A DNA stretch of 64,000 bases from an uncultured Eubacterium sp. (GTDB taxonomy: Bacteria; Bacillota; Clostridia; Lachnospirales; Lachnospiraceae), in assembly GCA_910586445.1 (NCBI GenBank), contig CAJUHV010000006.1, positions 32,954-96,953 of the forward strand, written 5' to 3'. Shown one piece after another: positions 1 to 8,707 of this stretch (its first letter is position 1; each line of letters opens with the position of its first letter). The notes under the pieces are model-generated. The model searched no databases. It was given only the letters and a program-made list of their open reading frames with translations, and was not told the DNA's origin. The translations under genes were made by a program, and so were the position numbers.

Positions 1-90
1 TTTACAGTAGATTCAGTTGATGAAACCGGCGCAAAAATCACAAAAACAATTACGAAGAAAATAACAGTAAATATTACGAAGAAAGCTTAA
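1..90 (+). CDS. C-terminal end of another surface-protein cassette (partial at window edge)
   Basis: The first 29 codons and a TAA stop are open from base 1. The peptide begins FTVDSVDETGAKI and ends ITVNITKKA. The spacing of FTV, a Gly-containing turn and a final alternating K-I-x-V-x-I strand matches the last 30 residues of the three larger copies in this window (FTVKITVKDKKTG, FTVAIKIKNTKTS, FTVAIKVKDQDGE). A strong terminator follows, as for those copies. I infer a further member of the same paralogous set, on the same strand as the two silent cassettes to its right. Whether it has a promoter and an N-terminus cannot be seen. Confidence 0.6.
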   Translation, partial: FTVDSVDETGAKITKTITKKITVNITKKA

Positions 91-123
91 TCCATAGCTA
101 AAAAATTATTTTCATCGTATGAG

Positions 124-160
124 AAACAGACGGGCAGATTTAACATCTGCCCGTCTGTTT
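124..160. terminator. Bidirectional terminator after the left-edge cassette
   Basis: Perfect 16-bp stem (AAACAGACGGGCAGAT with ATCTGCCCGTCTGTTT) and a 5-nt loop, A-rich on the left and T-rich on the right. It can end the plus-strand cassette that stops at 90 and the minus-strand toxin-antitoxin transcript that ends at 206. Confidence 0.85.
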
Positions 161-205
161 TCTTGAATGCGAATACAGCACCATGTATTTTCCAATAAGA
201 ATGTA

Positions 206-619
206 TCATATGATTTTTAAAAGGATTTCTGCCGGGGTAAGCACAGGAATACCAAACCCTTCAAAGTCTCTTTTATTTCGCGTAGCAATATAATTACAGT
301 GTATCGATTTGGCACAAGTAGCAACAAGGCAATCCTCAAAATCCTTTGCCTTTTTCTGAAATGCAATTAGAACATCATTGTTCGTAACGCTGCACACCTT
401 AACAATTTCCAAAAGTTTTCCAACTGCTTGATAAGCCAGTTCTGTGCTATGCGTATATTTTCTCACCAGATAAAAGATGTCAGTAACAGAAGATGCTGAT
501 ACAAAGCCGTCTATTTTATGTTCTTCACAAAGCTTCAGAAACCTGCAGGAATCCTCTACAAAAGGCTCTCTTTCCAATAATACATCCATGATTACGTTTG
601 TATCACACATGATTTTCAT
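206..619 (-). CDS. PIN-domain ribonuclease toxin (VapC-like)
   Basis: A 137-residue protein of the usual PIN toxin size. The family is a Mg-dependent RNase that blocks translation by cutting tRNA or rRNA. Acidic active-site candidates are in place: Asp6 in the CDTN motif, Asp47, Asp93/Glu95/Asp96 in KDFEDCLVA, and Asp118 in RNKRDFEGFG. The gene overlaps the last 17 nt of the antitoxin gene, so translation is coupled, as usual in type II modules. ATG at 619 is taken as start; ATG at 610 (MCDTNV) is an alternative. The module sits between two copies of the surface-protein cassette and faces them. The RNA target cannot be deduced. Confidence 0.88.
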   Translation of the reverse strand: MKIMCDTNVIMDVLLEREPFVEDSCRFLKLCEEHKIDGFVSASSVTDIFYLVRKYTHSTELAYQAVGKLLEIVKVCSVTNNDVLIAFQKKAKDFEDCLVATCAKSIHCNYIATRNKRDFEGFGIPVLTPAEILLKII

Positions 620-830
620 ATTTTAGCAGACGCTCCTCTCGCAAAGAATCCAGATCAATATCAGAAGAAAGATCATTGAGCATTCCACGCAGGGAATCCA
701 CAGCAGAAACCTGTGGATTTACAACTTTAGCAACCGTTTTTCCATTACGGGTAATAAAAACATCTTCCTTCGTAATTAATTCAAGGTACTTTCCAAAATT
801 AGCTTTAAATTCTGTTGCTGTAACAACCAT
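603..830 (-). CDS. Phd/YefM-family antitoxin
   Basis: A 75-residue protein with the Phd/YefM N-terminal fold (MVVTATEFKANFGKYLEL, then VFITRNGKTVAKVV), which binds DNA as a dimer. The charged C-terminal tail (DLDSLREERLLKYENHV) would wrap the toxin. It neutralises the PIN toxin encoded directly downstream with a 17-nt overlap and should repress its own promoter. The RBS AGGAGG lies 8 nt before the ATG. A sigma-A type promoter with a palindrome over its -35 and spacer lies immediately upstream, which fits autoregulation. Confidence 0.9.
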   Translation of the reverse strand: MVVTATEFKANFGKYLELITKEDVFITRNGKTVAKVVNPQVSAVDSLRGMLNDLSSDIDLDSLREERLLKYENHV

Positions 831-862
831 AGCTGAATCCTCCTCTTATTTGACTTATTTTT

Positions 863-891
863 ATTATATGCGATTTTAACGATAAAATCAA
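863..891 (-). promoter_or_regulatory. Promoter and operator of the first toxin-antitoxin module
   Basis: On the minus strand, -35 TTGATT (886-891), a 17-bp spacer and a perfect -10 TATAAT (863-868). A 7+7 bp inverted repeat, GATTTTA/TAAAATC with a 4-nt gap (872-889), covers the spacer and -35, a suitable position for Phd autorepression. Confidence 0.75.
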
Positions 892-995
892 TCAAATCAT
901 ACGAAATAAGAAAATTAATATTAAAATTCGTTCGATGTAAAATATAAAGAATGGATTACAGACACAAATTTTACAAATGAAGTGCTGTAGACGTC

Positions 996-1013
996 TCCTT
1001 AAATTGCCAGCTT
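996..1013 (+). repeat. Cassette 5' boundary sequence, copy 1
   Basis: The 18-bp sequence TCCTTAAATTGCCAGCTT directly precedes the homology with the expressed gene. The same 18 bp occur at 5181-5198 before the second cassette. It holds the in-frame TAA that closes the cassette reading frame upstream, and it is absent from the matching place in the expressed gene. Confidence 0.75.
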
Positions 1014-4000
1014 CGGTGAAGCTAAGGACTTTAGGAAAGCGAATGGTGCACTGGATGAAAGCAAGTTCTCTGCAGAAGTATGGAGCGGCGTTGACAACTC
1101 TTATCAAGGCGGTTCTGCTCGTAAAGTAATCGGCGTTTTGGATGTAGAAGGCGAACCAAATGCATTGGAGCTTTTGGTAGATGCTCCTATGACAGACAAT
1201 TCAACCGTCAAGGTAACATTCCAGGATAAGCGTAATCCTAGCAGCGTCATTGCTTCTTCAAACACGGTTTATTGTAAGCTGACAGACGGCTACCAGCCTT
1301 CTGCATTGAAAGTTAATGTTGTAGATAACCGTACATTAGAGATCGAGTTTTCAGAGGCAGTCCTGCGCAGCTCTCATGCAAGGGAGAACGAGACAGCAAA
1401 TTATGTATATGCTGCAGACCGTGTAGAAAATTATAAGATTGATGCGCGAGATCTTAGTCTTTATGATATTGAAACAACGCCAAAAGCAGAAGAGGACTAT
1501 GATCCAGAAGATGATGAAGTTTATAAGATTTCTCAAAAAGATTATTTTTCAACTAACCAGACACAAAAGGGATCTGTTACTGTCGGCACATACCGAAACG
1601 GTGTAGATGACCGTCATGTAGTTACGATTCAGCTGGGTGAGAATTCTTCACTCAAGGCAGGACCACATTCTATATCTATTTCTAATGTGGGCGACTGGGC
1701 AGCAAAGACAGATGGCTGGAGAAATATTATAAATACTTCTACAATTGATTTTGTAATACCAGACAATAATGAAGCTCCGACCTTTGATTTGGAAGTGATG
1801 TCACCAGAACAGTATAAACTGACAGCAAACTGCGACATCGGCATCGTAAATCCAAATAAGACATTTAAGGTATATGACAGCTCTAAGACAGAAGACGACA
1901 TCGTAATACTGGAACAAGAGAAGGCCGGTGAATGGGTACCGATCTCAAATGATGAATTTACTGAGGAAGGATGCGGCTATAACCCGATCATGGTATCAAG
2001 AGTTATAGACGTTCAGGACGGTATCAGAAAGCTTACAAATGAATACTTGGTTGAAACAAGGGTAGACTGGACACAGGTTCTTCATACAAAGAAAAACAAG
2101 AGATCATATGACAGCTATAACTACCGTCTGCGCATTCCAGCAGGCAGCATCCGAAATCTCGCAAACAGCAAAACGAATGAAGAGATTACGATTCCATTGA
2201 ACGATCCGATCATGAAGTCGATTGACGGACAGAGCCCAACGTTAAAATCGATCGAACAGGTACAGGATAAGGATGGCAATCTGCTTGAACAGTACAGGGT
2301 GACATTTGATGAGCCTGTTAAACTGAGCTATACAGCAAACCGTGAAGGCTTGACACCGTCACAGGATCTCTTATCTTCTGGATCTATGTATAGTGCATAT
2401 TTTGCAAAACAGGGATCTACTGAACAGATACAGGCAGTAGTGAATACTAACAGCTTTGTAGATGCTCTGGACACAACCATACAGGTAGAGCCTGTCGATA
2501 AGCTGAGTGCAGGTGACTGGGATCTGTATGTGCGTGGTGTAGCTGATGACTATGGTAATACCGTAAGTACTGTAAAGGGAACTGTTCATGTAGATGAGGA
2601 AGTAGTCGATACAGACTTCAAGGTAGTATGGGCAGCTGTTTCCGCAACAGATTCTTATGACGGCATTACTGCAGGAGAAGGACATTATATCTTTGTGAAG
2701 TTTAATAAGCCGATCAAGTACTATGGCGGATCTACAAACGTAACTTCAACGCTGAACTATCAGCTGAACGGCAGTACACTGCCAACAGGCTCAAATATCA
2801 AAGCACATATTAAGAATTACGACGCAAAACGGAACGATGAAAGAGGAATCATTGATTCGATTACAATTTCACTTCCAAATGGCACCAACAGCACAGGATT
2901 AGGCAGCACTACCATGAACTATCCGGTAAGCGGCAAGAACTGTATCCTGACAATATCTAATGCTATCACCAGCTTAGATGGCGATCCACTTGCTACAGAA
3001 AGCGGATACAATATGCCTTATCAGTATGGCGAAACTAACGGGCTGGCATATCAGTCAACTCGTTTTGACAATCTAACAGCTGCCGGAGATGCCGTATGGG
3101 GCAATGATTCTACAGATAAGAGCATGGAACAGAGTCAGGGATATGACAGCAAAGAAAACTATATTAAGGCACTCAAGGATGCATTAAAGAATGATAAATA
3201 CCGCAAGATCGTTCTTGATGACAAATACGCAAAAGATGGAGAATGGTTAGATCTAGGCACTTTGACCATCGACCGCATTGTTGATATCGACTTGAACGGC
3301 TGTAACATCTTAGGAAACATTACGATCAGCACCACAACAGCAGCAAAACCTATGGAAATCGTAAACTCTAATACAGGAAGAACATCAAGTATAGCCGGCA
3401 AAGCCATAGGAGAAGGCAGTGTAACATTGACCGTTAATATGCCATACACAGATCTGTCTATGTCCGGCAGCAAGTACCTTGTTATCCATAAAGGTGCAAG
3501 TGAAAAGGCTATGAATATCAATGGCATGCCATCTGATACGTTCCGTACAGACGCTACGGTTATAGGCGAAATTGTACTCGCAGCTGACAACATGGGAATG
3601 GTAAATAGCGGAGATCTTTCAAAGGCACCTATTACTGTAAATGCAGGCGGTAAAGTTAAATTAGAAGGTGATTACAAGGATACGACAGTAACCCTTAGCA
3701 AAAAGACGACTTTGAATCTTGAAAAAGTCGATAACATTAAAGTTATCGCAGCTGTTAAAGATTCTACTGTTATTATCAACAATAGTGTCTCGAATGTAAC
3801 CATTGTAGCCAAAGCCGATGACATCATTGTGAAGTATGATGATAAGAGTAAGGTGACACTGAAGTCAGAAGGCGGTACATTTAAGCATCAGATGATAGCT
3901 TCTACTGACGAACCGGCTGATAAAGCAGAGCCACAATCCATAGGTGCAGAATCCTGGATCAAGACTTTAACAGTTATTGATGGTGCAGAAAACGGCGGCC

Positions 4001-4320
4001 TTGCTGAGGTAATTACAGTCGGTGCAATAAGCGGAGGTTCTGTATTTAAGAGCGGCGAAGAGCAGAATATTGAAACCGGTTTCAAAAAGCAGTCTGACAA
4101 CGACTACGAAATCGTCAATGTTAATCTTTCCAGCAGCGCAGCCTATCTTTCAGTCAATAATAATACTGGTATTAAAACCGTGACAGTAAAGACGGGCGTT
4201 ACAACTAAAACAGTACAGAAATTTACCGTTAAAATCACTGTCAAAGATAAGAAAACAGGTGATACATCTATCATTACAAAAGAAATATCAGTAACGATTG
4301 ATCCATCTATAGAAGCATAA
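1003..4320 (+). pseudogene. Start-less surface-protein cassette (silent copy 1)
   Basis: Open from an upstream TAA (1000-1002) to the TAA at 4318-4320, about 1,105 codons without frameshift or internal stop. From Glu at 1018 it is collinear with residues 366 to the end of the complete gene at 8708-13189. Shared blocks include AKDFRKANGALDESKF, GVLDVEGEPNALELLV, KLTDGYQPSALKVNVVDN and SISNVGDWAA. It has no signal peptide, no RBS and no promoter; the first possible start (TTG, 1138) lies inside a conserved block. About 70 residues after SEAVLR are highly divergent between copies, as is the C-terminal third. Typed as a pseudogene because it is not translatable as it stands. The intact frame suggests a donor cassette under selection rather than decay. 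Confidence 0.85.
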
Positions 4321-4327
4321 TTGCTGA

Positions 4328-4371
4328 AAAAAAACCATGCAGGCGAGTTAACATGCCTGCATGGTTTTTTT
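4328..4371 (+). terminator. Terminator of silent cassette 1
   Basis: Stem ACCATGCAGGC paired with GCCTGCATGGT around a GAGTTAACAT loop, preceded by eight A and followed by eight T. It starts 8 nt after the cassette stop codon. Its sequence differs from the terminators of the other copies. Confidence 0.88.
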
Positions 4372-4421
4372 CTTATACAGATCTGATAGATTTGCCGGCT
4401 TTACAGAATAAAATATAAGGG

Positions 4422-4450
4422 TTGCTAAAGTCATACAGATGTATTATTAT
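4422..4450 (+). promoter_or_regulatory. Promoter of the second toxin-antitoxin module
   Basis: -35 TTGCTA (4422-4427), 17-bp spacer, -10 TATTAT (4445-4450), 24 nt before the antitoxin start codon. Two mismatches in the -35 and one in the -10. Confidence 0.5.
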
Positions 4451-4474
4451 TGTATTACAAAGGAGGCGATTATT

Positions 4475-4744
4475 ATGGCTAAAGAAGCTACCTTACAGGT
4501 AAGGATGGATTCAGAATTAAAGGAGCAGGCAGAATTATTGTACAAACAGCTGGGAACATCTTTCGCAGAGGCAGTAAGAATATTTGCCAGACAGAGCGTA
4601 GAAGAAAAGGCAATGCCTTTCACCATGCATTTGTCAACATCCGAATCTAAGAGAACCTTAGGCATTGCAAATGGGCAGTATATAATTCCAGACAATATAG
4701 ATGATTGCAATGATCAGATCTCAGAAATGTTTGGAGTACAGTAA
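4475..4744 (+). CDS. RelB/DinJ-family antitoxin
   Basis: An 89-residue protein when started at the ATG at 4475, which has AAGGAGG 8 nt upstream; the ATG at 4439 lacks an RBS. The N-terminus, MAKEATLQVRMDSELKEQAE followed by GTSFAEAVRIFARQ, is the RelB/DinJ ribbon-helix-helix DNA-binding domain. The C-terminal half should bind the toxin. It is followed after 2 nt by a PIN-domain toxin. RelB/DinJ antitoxins usually accompany RelE/YafQ toxins, so the partner is unexpected. The module sits between the two silent surface-protein cassettes. Confidence 0.88.
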   Translation: MAKEATLQVRMDSELKEQAELLYKQLGTSFAEAVRIFARQSVEEKAMPFTMHLSTSESKRTLGIANGQYIIPDNIDDCNDQISEMFGVQ

Positions 4745-4746
4745 TT

Positions 4747-5151
4747 ATGAAAATGTTGTTAGACACCCATATCGTGCTATGGGCCATTGCTGACACTGCC
4801 AGATTATCCGATGGGATGATCAGACTCCTTGAGTCAAGAGAACATGAGGTATTTTACAGCGTAGCCTCTGTATGGGAGGTAGCAATCAAACACAAAATCC
4901 GGCCGGAACAAATGCCTGTGTCGGAAGAAGCATTTGTCAGCCTGTGCCAGAAAACGGGTTTTGTGCAGCTCCCCATAAAGTCCGAACATATTTTTATGTT
5001 GAAAACATTAGTACGGCCCGCGGAGGCACCAAAACATAACGATCCGTTTGACCGAATGCTGCTGGCACAGGCCAAGTATGAAAACTTAAAATTTATTACA
5101 CACGATTCCATGTTTTCATATTATGAAGAAGACTGTATCATAACAGTGTGA
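4747..5151 (+). CDS. PIN-domain ribonuclease toxin (VapC-like)
   Basis: A 134-residue PIN-domain protein. N-terminal LLDTHIVLWAI with Asp6, Glu44 in SVWEVAIK, Asp99 and Asp102 in HNDPFDRMLLAQA, and Asp120 in THDSMF give the conserved acidic metal site. These proteins normally form a type II module with a Phd/YefM antitoxin; here the gene upstream is RelB/DinJ-like. Start ATG 2 nt after the antitoxin stop, so co-translation is expected. The stop lies only 30 bp before the boundary sequence of silent cassette 2. Only weakly similar to the other PIN toxin in this window, so it is not a local duplication. Confidence 0.88.
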   Translation: MKMLLDTHIVLWAIADTARLSDGMIRLLESREHEVFYSVASVWEVAIKHKIRPEQMPVSEEAFVSLCQKTGFVQLPIKSEHIFMLKTLVRPAEAPKHNDPFDRMLLAQAKYENLKFITHDSMFSYYEEDCIITV

Positions 5152-5180
5152 AAATAATACAGTAGATGCGTTTTTTATGT

Positions 5181-5198
5181 TCCTTAAATTGCCAGCTT
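5181..5198 (+). repeat. Cassette 5' boundary sequence, copy 2
   Basis: Identical 18-bp match to 996-1013, again directly before the start of homology with the expressed gene and again supplying the in-frame TAA that closes the cassette. Confidence 0.75.
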
Positions 5199-8100
5199 GG
5201 ATGAAGCAAAAGATTTCAGAAAAGCAAATGGCGCACTGGATGAGAGCAAGTTCTCTGCTACAGTTAAGAGCGGTGTCGACAGTGCTTATCAGGGCGGTAA
5301 GGAACATAAAGTCGTAGGTGTGTTAGATGTTGAAGGCGAACCAAATGCATTAGAGCTGTTGGTTGATCAACCGATGAAAGATAACTCTACAATCAGTGTT
5401 AAATTCCAGGATAAGCGTACAAACAGTGTCATTGAATCCACGAATACAGTATACTGCAAGCTGACAGATGGTTATCAGCCGTCTGCATTGAAAGTAAATG
5501 TAGTAGACAATCACACTCTTCAGGTAGAATTTTCAGAAGCCGTTTTGCGTGAGCAGGATGCAGGTAGTTATGGAAATGCACAAAATAAAGCTTATGCAGC
5601 GGATGCTCCGGTTAATTATGCTATTGATACCTTAGGTTTGAAAGCTTATTGGGGTGTTGACACTGAAAAGAGCAGTGATGAAAACACAAATGACAGCTCC
5701 AACAGCAAAATTTCTGAAAAGTATTTTGAGCGTAATAAACCTAATACCAATGGAACAATTAAGGTCGGCAAATATCGCAATGCTGTAGATGAACGCCATA
5801 TTGTAACGATTAAATTGGGTGAGGGCAAATATCTTCAGCCTGGTAAACATTCTTTGTCAATCTCAAATGTAGGTGACTGGGCAGCAGCTACTGATGGATG
5901 GAGAAATATCATCAATACTGCAACCGTTGACTTCGAAGTACCTCAGGATACATCAAAGCCTGGATTCGAACTGAAAGTACAGTCTCCTGAGCAGTTCAAA
6001 CTGACAGCAAACTGTGACTTTGAGCTTGTAAATAAAGAAAACACATTCCGGGTAGAAAAGAGTGATGTAGACCAAAAAGATGTAGTTGAACTGCAGCAGT
6101 TTAGAGATGGAAAATGGGTAACAATCTCTGACCATGAAGAAGCAATCGGCTACAATCCGATTATGGTATCCCAGATTAATGATCTGCAGGGCAGCGGCCT
6201 CACAAGAGAATATCTTGTAGAGACGAGATCTGACTGGACTAGAGTTTGCGATACAAAGAATACTTACAATCACTACTATCAAAACCAGTATCGTCTGCGC
6301 ATTGCCGCAAACACAATCAGAAATCTTTCTAACGGACTTACAAATGAAGAGATTATTCTGAATCTGGATGATCCGATCATGAAGTCAATGGATGGTGCAA
6401 GTCCGGTAATTGAAAAGATCGAGCAGGCACAGGATGCTAACGGTAATCTGACAACGAATTACGATGTAACATTCAGTGAACCGGTGAAGATGAACAATGA
6501 TGCAAATAAAGAGACAGTAACTCCTACACAGGATACCAATGATGTATCTCCTTATACTGCATACTTTGTAAAGAGAGATTCTTCTCAGAAGTCTGTACAG
6601 GCTGAAGTAGGCACAAAGCATTTCATCAATGCAGAAGATACTATAATCCGTGTAAAACCAGTAACTCCGTTGGATGCAGGCGATTGGGATCTATATGTCC
6701 GTGGTGCATCTGATGATGTGGGCAACACAGCAGCTACACTGAGCGGTATGATCACAGTTGAAGCACAGACAGTAAGCACAAACTTCAGAGTTGTATGGGC
6801 AGCTGTTTCAAAATCAGATCAGTACAGCGGCATTACAGCTGGTGAGGGTAACTATATCTTCGTGAAGTTTAATAAGCCGATCTCTGTTGCAGGTGGTTCT
6901 ACTAACGTAGGTTCAACACTGAACTATACATTAAATGGAAAACCATTACCGACAGGTTCTCATATCAGAGCACATATCCAGGGCTATGATGATAAAGTAG
7001 AACGCATTGACTCTATTACTATCGTATTACCAAGCGCTACACAGGGTGGATTAGGCTCTTCCACAATGGATTATGCGGTAAATGGCCAGAATGCAGTACT
7101 TACAATTTCTGATGCTGTTACGAGTACAGAAGGTGATGCATTGACTACAGTTTCTGGTTACAATCTGCCATATCAGTTTGGTGCAGCAGGTGAGACACTT
7201 TCAGACGGTACAAAGTATACTGCATTAACAACTTTAGGTGATGCTGTATGGGGTAATGATCCATCTGAACAGTGGGAGAAGATTACATCTGGTGCTGAAG
7301 ATAAACAGAAAGCTTATGATGATGCTGTAAAGAGTGCTCTGAATAATGACAAATACCGCAAGATCGTACTTGATTATCCAGAAGCAGGCAAAGAAGCTGG
7401 TAGAACAAAGTTGGAAGTAGATAATAGTACATCTGAATATGGTGTAAATTCAGACCTGACGATCAGCCGTATTGTTGATCTTGACTTAAACGGCAACGTA
7501 GTCAAGGGAAATGTCAGCATATCCAGTGCAGAAGCAGCAGACTACGTAGAGATTCTAAATAATAACGCTGCACGTAAGCAGGCTTACATTCTGGGTAATG
7601 AGAAAAACACTGAAAAAGACGTAACATTATTAATCGATACGCCAAACGCTGGTGTAAAGATTTTTGATTCAATCAAGGTAAGCAAAAACGGCAAGAGTGA
7701 GAATGCCATGAAAGTAAATGGTGTAACATCCAATACTTTAGAGAATCAGGCTACTTATGTGGGTAATGTCCTTCTTGCTGCAGGTAATATAGGATTTAAG
7801 AATCTGACTAACAGCAAGTTTATCACAGATGGTAAGATTGTAGTTGACACTACTGGTACAGTATACATGAGAGGATTGTACTATGGTGAAGAGGCTGATA
7901 TGGAGAAGGCAGGTAATTTAGTACTTGAAGATATAGAAAAAGCTTCTACAGGTCTGAAAATTACAGCTAAAGCTCCAGCGACTAAAATTACAATTAAAGG
8001 CAGCTCACTTCTTGGGGATAAGCTGACAATCGTTTCCAGAGCAGAAAAAGTAGAAATCCTTCAGAATCCAGCTAATAAGTCTGATATGGCTACATTAAAG

Positions 8101-8598
8101 ATGGATGGTGGTACTTTTGTTCAAAAAACTGAAAATGGCAAAAATGAGTTAGACAAGGATCAGGCAGTTACGCCAGAGTCAACGGGTGCACAGGCATGGT
8201 TTGATACATTGACAGTCATTGATGGTGCTACTCCAGGTCAAGGGGTAGAAATTGTTACAGTTAGTGCAGTCAGCGGTCAGGCAGCAGAAGCATTCAATGG
8301 TGGTAAAGATATCAAAGAATTCATTACTGGAGCAGCAAATGCAAAAGAAGAGACTGATAATGATAATGATAACTGTAGATATACAGTAGAATCTGTAGTA
8401 CCTTCTGTTACTTCAGACTATATTGGATATGACAGCTCTAAGAAAACTTTATATGTTAAGCAGGCAGCAGCCAACCTTAAATATAAAGTAACTGAGACAT
8501 TTACAGTAGCAATCAAGATCAAAAATACTAAGACGAGCGAAGTAAGAACACTTACAAGAACTGTAAAAGTTGTCATTGAGCCAGCTGCATCAAATTAA
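5188..8598 (+). pseudogene. Start-less surface-protein cassette (silent copy 2)
   Basis: Open from an in-frame TAA (5185-5187) to TAA at 8596-8598, about 1,136 codons with no interruption. From Glu at 5203 it is collinear with residue 366 onwards of the complete gene at 8708-13189, and is the closer of the two silent copies. The first 74 bp are identical to that gene. A TTG at 5197 could be read as a start, but no RBS or promoter precedes it and the signal peptide is missing. The region after SEAVLREQDAG and the last 300 residues vary most. It lies tail-to-tail with the expressed gene, 109 bp apart, sharing one terminator. Recombination at the 74-bp repeat would join this C-terminal part to the expressed N-terminus. 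Confidence 0.85.
5203..5276 (+). repeat. 74-bp inverted repeat, arm in silent cassette 2
   Basis: Identical base for base, in opposite orientation, to 12021-12094 in the expressed gene. It begins exactly at the first codon shared by the copies (GAAGCAAAAGATTTC...) and ends at GCGGTGT. Silent cassette 1 has the same protein sequence at the start of this stretch but several synonymous changes. Confidence 0.9.
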
Positions 8599-8646
8599 TA
8601 GAAACTCGTTTTATAATAGCAGTTTTTATTAACGAAACGTAGAAAT

Positions 8647-8686
8647 AAAAACAGACCGACAGGAAATCCGCCTGCCGGTCTGTTTT
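8647..8686. terminator. Shared bidirectional terminator between cassette 2 and the expressed gene
   Basis: Stem AAAACAGACCG-A-CAGG with CCTG-C-CGGTCTGTTTT (one mismatch) and a short loop, A-rich on one side and T-rich on the other. It lies between the convergent ends at 8598 and 8708 and serves both. It is close to the midpoint between the two 74-bp inverted repeats. Confidence 0.85.
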
Positions 8687-8707
8687 AGTATGAAAAATCT
8701 GTTTCTC

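Noticed and set aside
1138..4320. TTG at 1138 as the start of an expressed 1,060-residue gene
   Set aside because: No RBS or promoter; homology to the expressed gene extends 40 codons upstream of the TTG, and no signal peptide is encoded.
5197..8598. TTG at 5197 as a genuine start of a 1,133-residue gene
   Set aside because: No RBS, and the toxin-antitoxin operon would be the only promoter; the copy starts mid-domain without export signal.
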